Shown here in pieces: positions 7,048 through 10,635 of a stretch of 10,635 nucleotides of DNA. Location: NCBI GenBank assembly GCA_024635815.1, contig JAGXIG010000042.1, positions 1-10,635 of the forward strand, written 5' to 3'. This DNA comes from Salegentibacter sp. Lineage in GTDB: Bacteria; Bacteroidota; Bacteroidia; Flavobacteriales; Flavobacteriaceae. Below the pieces are notes generated by a model, which did no database searches, was not told the DNA's origin, and saw only the letters and a list, made by a program, of their open reading frames with translations. Each line of letters begins with the position of its first letter. The first letter of the stretch is position 1. The translations under genes were made by a program, and so were the position numbers.

Positions 7048-7061
7048 TCTGCAGAATTTAC

Positions 7062-7069
7062 TATATTTG
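7062..7069 (+). promoter_or_regulatory. -7 promoter element upstream of the thioredoxin-like gene
   Basis: TATATTTG matches TAnnTTTG, 15 bases after the metallophosphoesterase stop and 107 bases before the ATG at 7177. No clear -33 TTG is seen. It would give a leader of roughly 100 bases containing the paired repeats at 7099-7135. Confidence 0.4.
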
Positions 7070-7098
7070 AGTTAGAGATTGCTCCGGAAAAAATTATG

Positions 7099-7135
7099 AA
7101 GTGAGTTTATGTATTTCAATTCTCACTTTAGTGAG
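7099..7135 (+). promoter_or_regulatory. Mutually exclusive hairpins in the leader of the thioredoxin-like gene
   Basis: AAGTGAG (7099-7105) can pair with CTCACTT (7122-7128) in a 7-bp stem. The same middle strand CTCAC (7122-7126) can instead pair with GTGAG (7131-7135) around a TTTA loop. One shared strand with two partners is the arrangement of attenuators, though stems this short could also be incidental. No U-run follows either hairpin. Confidence 0.3.
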
Positions 7136-7176
7136 CCTAATTGAGGTATAAAATTGAATTTTAAAGAAAAAGCTAC

Positions 7177-7473
7177 ATGTCAAAATTTGGTGAATTAATA
7201 GATCTCAATATTCCGGTGTTGTTGGATTTCTATACCGAATGGAACGAAGATTCCAAGGCTATGAATCCAGTTTTACGGGAAGTTGCCGCTTCTATGGGGA
7301 ATAAGGCGAAGGTGATAAAAATTGATGTGGACAAAAATTCCCAGCTCGCCGAGGCTCTTCGGGTGAAAGCTTTACCAACGCTTATAATCTATAAATCTGG
7401 TGAAATGAAATGGCGTCAAAGTGGTGAACAGGACGCTGCAACGCTGGTAGGTATTCTTAAAGAGTACGTTTAA
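7177..7473 (+). CDS. Thioredoxin-fold protein lacking both active-site cysteines
   Basis: A 98-residue single-domain protein with the full thioredoxin layout: a beta strand VLLDFYTEW, the helix after the active site, VIKIDVDKN, and the cis-proline loop ALPT (P67) followed by LIIYKSGE. At the site where thioredoxins have WCGPCK, this one reads W22-N-E-D-S26-K, so both cysteines are replaced (Asn23, Ser26), and the protein contains no cysteine at all. It therefore cannot do thiol-disulfide exchange. The rest, including the buried Asp17 and the Pro31 after the helix kink, is retained, implying a structural, chaperone-like or binding role (inference). It has no signal peptide, so it is cytoplasmic. 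It ends overlapping the convergent deacetylase gene by four bases. Related flavobacterial proteins with cysteines probably exist, so loss is likely secondary. Confidence 0.9.
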   Translation: MSKFGELIDLNIPVLLDFYTEWNEDSKAMNPVLREVAASMGNKAKVIKIDVDKNSQLAEALRVKALPTLIIYKSGEMKWRQSGEQDAATLVGILKEYV

Positions 7474-8216
7474 AGTGCCTTAAAGTTGAATTCTTTTTCA
7501 GCATAATATTCCAGGACTTTTGGTAATGTATAGCTTAAATTTTTAAAGGCCTTCTGACTGTCGTGAAAAACAATGGTACTTCCTGCTGAAGCATTTTTCA
7601 CCACGTTTTTTAAACAATTTTCTTCAGAAATTCTGGTGTCAAAATCTCCACTTAATACATCCCACATCACTATTTTGTAATTCAGTTTTACAAGTTCAGC
7701 AGCCTGTGAGTTTTTGATTTTTCCGTAAGGTGGGCGGAAGAGTTTTAGGTTTAATGTTTCAGGTTCAAGATTAAGGGTTCGTGGTTCGTGGTTTGGGGTT
7801 ATGATGTTTAAAGTTTCGTGGCCTTTTTTTCTTGATCCTTGCCTCTCTTCTCTTTTTTCTCTTCTCTTTTTTCTATTTCTTAAAAGTGTTTCTTCTGCCT
7901 TAAGCACATTATCAACATAAACATCGGTTTTGGTTTTCCAACCGTTTAAATGATTAAAGCTATGGTTTCCTATGCTATGGCCTTCTTTAATAAGTTGAGT
8001 ATAAATTTCGGAATGTGTTTTTACATTTTCACCAATGCAAAAAAAAGTGGCTTTTGCATCGTATTGCTTTAGTTCAGCTAAAACCCAGGGTGTAATTTCG
8101 GGAACAGGGCCATCATCAAAAGTGAGGTAGATGCTTTTTTCTTCCTTAAGCCGTGTAATTCGATTTGGATAGAGTTTGCTTAAAATTGAAGGGTATTTTA
8201 TAAAAAACGGATTCAT
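7470..8216 (-). CDS. NodB-type polysaccharide deacetylase with an internal repeat insertion
   Basis: A 248-residue carbohydrate esterase family 4 (NodB homology) protein that would remove N-acetyl groups from a glycan such as peptidoglycan or chitooligosaccharide. All five motifs are present: TFDDGP (D34, D35), HSFNH (H85, H89), RPPYG (R161), WDVLSGDFD (D186) and IVFHD (H218, D219), so activity is expected. No classical signal peptide is seen, so location is uncertain. Between motifs 2 and 3, about residues 113-158 form a highly charged then repetitive stretch (KKRREKREER, then 7-residue repeats HEPRTLN and LEPETLN) encoded by simple repeats in the DNA. Without it the protein would be about 202 residues, a normal NodB-domain size. 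Its TAA shares bases with the stop of the convergent thioredoxin-like gene. Confidence 0.93.
   Translation of the reverse strand: MNPFFIKYPSILSKLYPNRITRLKEEKSIYLTFDDGPVPEITPWVLAELKQYDAKATFFCIGENVKTHSEIYTQLIKEGHSIGNHSFNHLNGWKTKTDVYVDNVLKAEETLLRNRKKRREKREERQGSRKKGHETLNIITPNHEPRTLNLEPETLNLKLFRPPYGKIKNSQAAELVKLNYKIVMWDVLSGDFDTRISEENCLKNVVKNASAGSTIVFHDSQKAFKNLSYTLPKVLEYYAEKEFNFKAL
7738..7815. repeat. Degenerate heptanucleotide array inside the deacetylase gene
   Basis: Read on the gene's strand, this is about eleven consecutive units of form AACnnnn, each 7 bases, with one 8-base unit at 7801-7808. Examples are AACCACG twice (7793-7780), AACCCTT, AACCTGA, AACATTA and AACCTAA. Three units make 21 bases, hence the 7-residue protein repeat. 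The array keeps the reading frame open up to the RPPYG motif. Confidence 0.85.
7845..7872. repeat. Exact 14-bp tandem duplication inside the deacetylase gene
   Basis: CTCTTCTCTTTTTT occurs twice head to tail (7845-7858, 7859-7872), encoding the Lys/Arg/Glu-rich stretch at about residues 115-124. The unit is not a multiple of three, so loss or gain of one copy would shift the deacetylase frame. A separate T7 run lies at 7824-7830. Confidence 0.85.
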
Positions 8217-8257
8217 AGAGAAAGAGCTTGTTTCAGAAGAAAGTTGATTCCAAAGGT

Positions 8258-8281
8258 TTATAAAATATCAGGTTTTTATAA
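8258..8281. repeat. AT-rich inverted repeat upstream of the deacetylase gene
   Basis: TTATAAAA (8258-8265) and TTTTATAA (8274-8281) are perfect inverted arms around an 8-base loop. The site lies 42 bases before the deacetylase start, next to a near-consensus -7 box on the reverse strand (AACCTTTG, one mismatch). It may be part of the promoter or its operator; the support is weak. Confidence 0.3.
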
Positions 8282-8316
8282 TTTCTGTGAGATTTTTTGC
8301 ACCCCAAAACTATGAA

Positions 8317-8363
8317 TGAAAAGTAAACCTACTTGGATTAAAACCTTGCAGGTTTACTTTTCA
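8317..8363 (-). terminator. Probable terminator hairpin after the DUF2723 gene
   Basis: A perfect 14-bp stem: TGAAAAGTAAACCT (8317-8330) pairs with AGGTTTACTTTTCA (8350-8363) around a 19-base loop. It starts 13 bases past the DUF2723 stop. A second copy of AAACCT (8341-8346) can compete for the same AGGTTT arm, giving a short 6-bp hairpin. There is no clean U-run after the stem on the reverse strand, so termination strength is uncertain. Confidence 0.55.
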
Positions 8364-8376
8364 AGCAAGAGCTCAA

Positions 8377-10635
8377 TTAGTTTTCTTCTGAAGAATCTAT
8401 GCTAAGCGAATTGTTACCCTGATTTAGTTCCGGGTTCATTCCTTCCTCGATTAATGTTTCCTGAGGATTTTCCGGGTTTATTTCTTCTTCCTCGCTATAA
8501 AAATGGCGGAATAGTTCCAGGTATTCATTGAATTCATCGGCTTTCTCCTTCAGGATTTCTTCATCCTGATGGACTACCAATAAATCTACCAGGGCACGAT
8601 AGCGTTCAATATTTGAAACAATTTCATTGAAATTTCGATACTGCCGGTCTATATCCCAACTGCTGTAATATTCTAAATATTCCTGGTAATTAGTGGCAAT
8701 TTTCTCCCAGAGTTCCCTGGCTTTTTCGGGTTCGCCAACATCATAATAGCCGCTAACATAAGGTTCTAACAGCGCGTAGTATTTATAATGCTCCACCGGC
8801 ATATTTTCCATAGCAAGATCAAGAACTTCTTTAGCACGGGTGGTATCCTGATCGTTTAACAGGTTCTCTACCAGTCTTGCCAGGTTGCTCCTGTAAGTAA
8901 TGGAATTTCTGCGTGTTTCAGTATCGTGATATATATCATCTGACCCCATATTACCCCAATCCCAGTTCATCACAATATCATACATCTTGTCGGTATTGAT
9001 ACGGCCCATGTCGTAAGGGTTTCTGGGATCTACTGGAGTTTTTATAGGCACCAGTTTGTAGGCCACTCCTTCAAGCTGAAGATATTCCTTCATCCACAGG
9101 AAATCTTCATCGTTAAAGCTTCCCCCGGAAAAGTAAATTGGTCTTTCCCAGTTATTATTACCTAGAAGATCCAACATAAGTAGTGTATTCTTATAAATAA
9201 CCTGAGAATCTATATTGATCACAATTTCATCTACAATTTGATCGGCAAAACGTTCATCTACGATCCCATTTGCTAAAACCGCTTCTTTATCTACCGGAAT
9301 ACTGATGTTATTGGAAGGAAAAGTACTTATCATCTGGCCGCTTTGCAACTCCGCTTTCGTCCTTGGATCGTCGTTTTGAATATAATTCAACCAGGTTTTA
9401 ATTGGTAGGGTATCTTTGGTGACTTCTCGCGCAAAAACTGCATCGTTAACGCCGTTGTAATCTTCGTTCTCAAACTGAGAAGGAATAGGGTCACTGTCAA
9501 AAGCTTTGCGCTTCATTTGGTCTATATACCAGTCAGTGGCAAAAAGGCTGGTATTTACTACTCTAACATCGGTACGGTAGCGTTCAATTTGTTGCACATA
9601 CCATAGGGCAAAAGTATCGTTATCTCCTATAGTGAAAATAATCCCGTTTTCATCTACAGAATCCAGGTACATTTTGGCCATGGTAAGTGTAGAATCCCTT
9701 CCGCTACGGTCATGATCGTCCCAGTTCTCTGATGCTAAAAGTACCGGAACCGCTAAAATTGAAGCAGCAATTACAATTGGTGCTGCAAGTTTTGGTTTTA
9801 GGAATTTCCTGGCCCAGTCAAAGAGGGTATAAGCTCCGAAGCCAATCCAGATCGCGAATACATAAAACGAACCTACTAAGGCATAATCCCGTTCCCGGGG
9901 CTCGAAAGGTCTTTCATTTAGGTATATTTTCAGGGCAATTCCGGTAAAGAGGAAAAACACAAGTAAGACCCAGAAATTATTTTTATCGCGTTTAAATTGA
10001 AAAACGAGCCCGATTAAGCCTAAAATTAAAGGCAGAAAATAATAAGTATTCCTGGCTTTATTATTTTTAACATCGCTGGGGAGATTGTCTTGCGGACCAA
10101 TGTGCATCTCGTCTATAAACTTGATGCCGCTAAGCCAGTTTCCGTTCACATCGGTATATTTCCCCTGAATATCGTCCTGGCGTCCAACAAAATTCCACAT
10201 AAAATAACGCCAGTACATATACCCAATCTGGTACTCTAATAAATAGGAGATATTTGAAGCAAAAGATGGTTTTTCGATATTCAGGTAATTTCCGAATTGT
10301 TGTAAGAAATTGTGATAATCGGAGTTATCAAGCTCTCCCTGCGCATACCTGTTTTGAAATTCATTAACCGCACTTACCAGTCGCTCTTCACCCTGGTATT
10401 CCTGTTTTATAGTAAAATCCAGCGGGCCGGTAAAGTCCATATAATTGGCAGCGTGCTGGGAACTCCATAGCCTGGGTAAGATTGCCTTATGGGAATCGTC
10501 CAGGTTCTGTTTGGCATTTTTATAGTCGTTTACAATAATATATTTTCCGGCTTCCTCGTCTTTTTCATACTTAGGTTTAGCATCGGTATAAGGATTGTCT
10601 TCATCTAAACCTGCATACATTTCAGAAAACTGAGG
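8377..10635 (-). CDS. DUF2723 family membrane glycosyltransferase-like protein, partial (N-terminus outside window)
   Basis: This is the C-terminal 752 residues of a DUF2723 protein, a Bacteroidota family usually near 1000-1100 residues and related to eukaryotic TMEM260, a protein O-mannosyltransferase. The frame is open to the window edge; ATG at 10620 is internal (PQFSEM precedes it in frame). Four hydrophobic helices are visible: about 10050-9995 (FLPLILGLIGLVF), 9980-9920 (FWVLLVFFLFTGIAL), 9885-9825 and 9790-9735. The highly conserved loop NERPFEPRERDYALVGS lies between the second and third. After them comes a long soluble domain with IIFTIGDNDTFALWYVQQIE, then a helical, TPR-like region and an acidic tail ending SSEEN. 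The catalytic N-terminal part is missing here. A role in periplasmic protein or envelope glycosylation is inference from the family. Confidence 0.88.
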   Translation of the reverse strand, partial: PQFSEMYAGLDEDNPYTDAKPKYEKDEEAGKYIIVNDYKNAKQNLDDSHKAILPRLWSSQHAANYMDFTGPLDFTIKQEYQGEERLVSAVNEFQNRYAQGELDNSDYHNFLQQFGNYLNIEKPSFASNISYLLEYQIGYMYWRYFMWNFVGRQDDIQGKYTDVNGNWLSGIKFIDEMHIGPQDNLPSDVKNNKARNTYYFLPLILGLIGLVFQFKRDKNNFWVLLVFFLFTGIALKIYLNERPFEPRERDYALVGSFYVFAIWIGFGAYTLFDWARKFLKPKLAAPIVIAASILAVPVLLASENWDDHDRSGRDSTLTMAKMYLDSVDENGIIFTIGDNDTFALWYVQQIERYRTDVRVVNTSLFATDWYIDQMKRKAFDSDPIPSQFENEDYNGVNDAVFAREVTKDTLPIKTWLNYIQNDDPRTKAELQSGQMISTFPSNNISIPVDKEAVLANGIVDERFADQIVDEIVINIDSQVIYKNTLLMLDLLGNNNWERPIYFSGGSFNDEDFLWMKEYLQLEGVAYKLVPIKTPVDPRNPYDMGRINTDKMYDIVMNWDWGNMGSDDIYHDTETRRNSITYRSNLARLVENLLNDQDTTRAKEVLDLAMENMPVEHYKYYALLEPYVSGYYDVGEPEKARELWEKIATNYQEYLEYYSSWDIDRQYRNFNEIVSNIERYRALVDLLVVHQDEEILKEKADEFNEYLELFRHFYSEEEEINPENPQETLIEEGMNPELNQGNNSLSIDSSEEN

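Noticed and set aside
7149..7163. TAAAATT-G-AATTTTA palindrome before the thioredoxin-like gene as an operator
   Set aside because: It is made only of A/T except the central base, and such symmetry is common by chance in this AT-rich DNA.
7738..7815. Repeat array as a CRISPR
   Set aside because: Units are 7 bases and contiguous with no spacers, and they lie inside an intact open reading frame.
7470..8216. Deacetylase as a pseudogene because of the repeat-rich insertion
   Set aside because: The frame is uninterrupted and every catalytic motif on both sides of the insertion is intact.
9732..9947. Plus-strand open frame of 71 codons opposite the DUF2723 gene
   Set aside because: It is antisense to conserved membrane helices of the DUF2723 protein; its translation is not protein-like.

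Overview
The window looks like ordinary chromosome of a flavobacterium (Bacteroidota, Flavobacteriaceae; a marine Gramella/Salegentibacter/Zunongwangia-type genome is my guess). The grounds are the AT-rich composition, weak Shine-Dalgarno sites, promoters of the Bacteroidota form TTG-N19-TAnnTTTG, the L13-S9-S2 ribosomal protein order, a flavobacterial lipocalin-like lipoprotein and a large DUF2723 membrane protein.

Layout. 1-1612 (minus strand) is a ribosomal protein operon read rplM, rpsI, rpsB, with rpsB cut by the window edge. It has a clear promoter and a strong hairpin at the predicted 5' end of its mRNA, and a second structured leader just before rpsB. 1613-1957 is a divergent intergenic region leading to a small plus-strand lipoprotein gene (1958-2548). 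A strong bidirectional terminator and a small palindromic repeat separate it from the convergent polA (2718-5549, minus). 5550-5820, between polA and the next gene, holds the polA promoter, a 7-2-7 palindrome and what looks like a decayed protein-coding remnant. 5821-7047 (plus) is a membrane-anchored metallophosphoesterase, and 7177-7473 (plus) a thioredoxin-fold protein lacking both active-site cysteines. 7470-8216 (minus) is a NodB-type polysaccharide deacetylase, overlapping the thioredoxin-like gene by a shared TTAA that supplies both stop codons. 8377-10635 (minus) is the C-terminal part of a DUF2723 protein.

How the genes relate. L13, S9 and S2 form one functional unit for ribosome assembly and are probably translationally coupled at rplM/rpsI. 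The other genes appear to be independent transcription units: DNA repair/replication (polA), envelope-facing hydrolases (metallophosphoesterase, deacetylase), a redox-inactive thioredoxin-like protein and a probable envelope glycosyltransferase. I see no mobile element, CRISPR array, tRNA, or coherent undescribed multi-gene system. The items most worth a second look are the in-frame heptanucleotide repeat block inside the deacetylase, the two ribosomal leaders, the degenerate thioredoxin and the apparent pseudogene upstream of the metallophosphoesterase.
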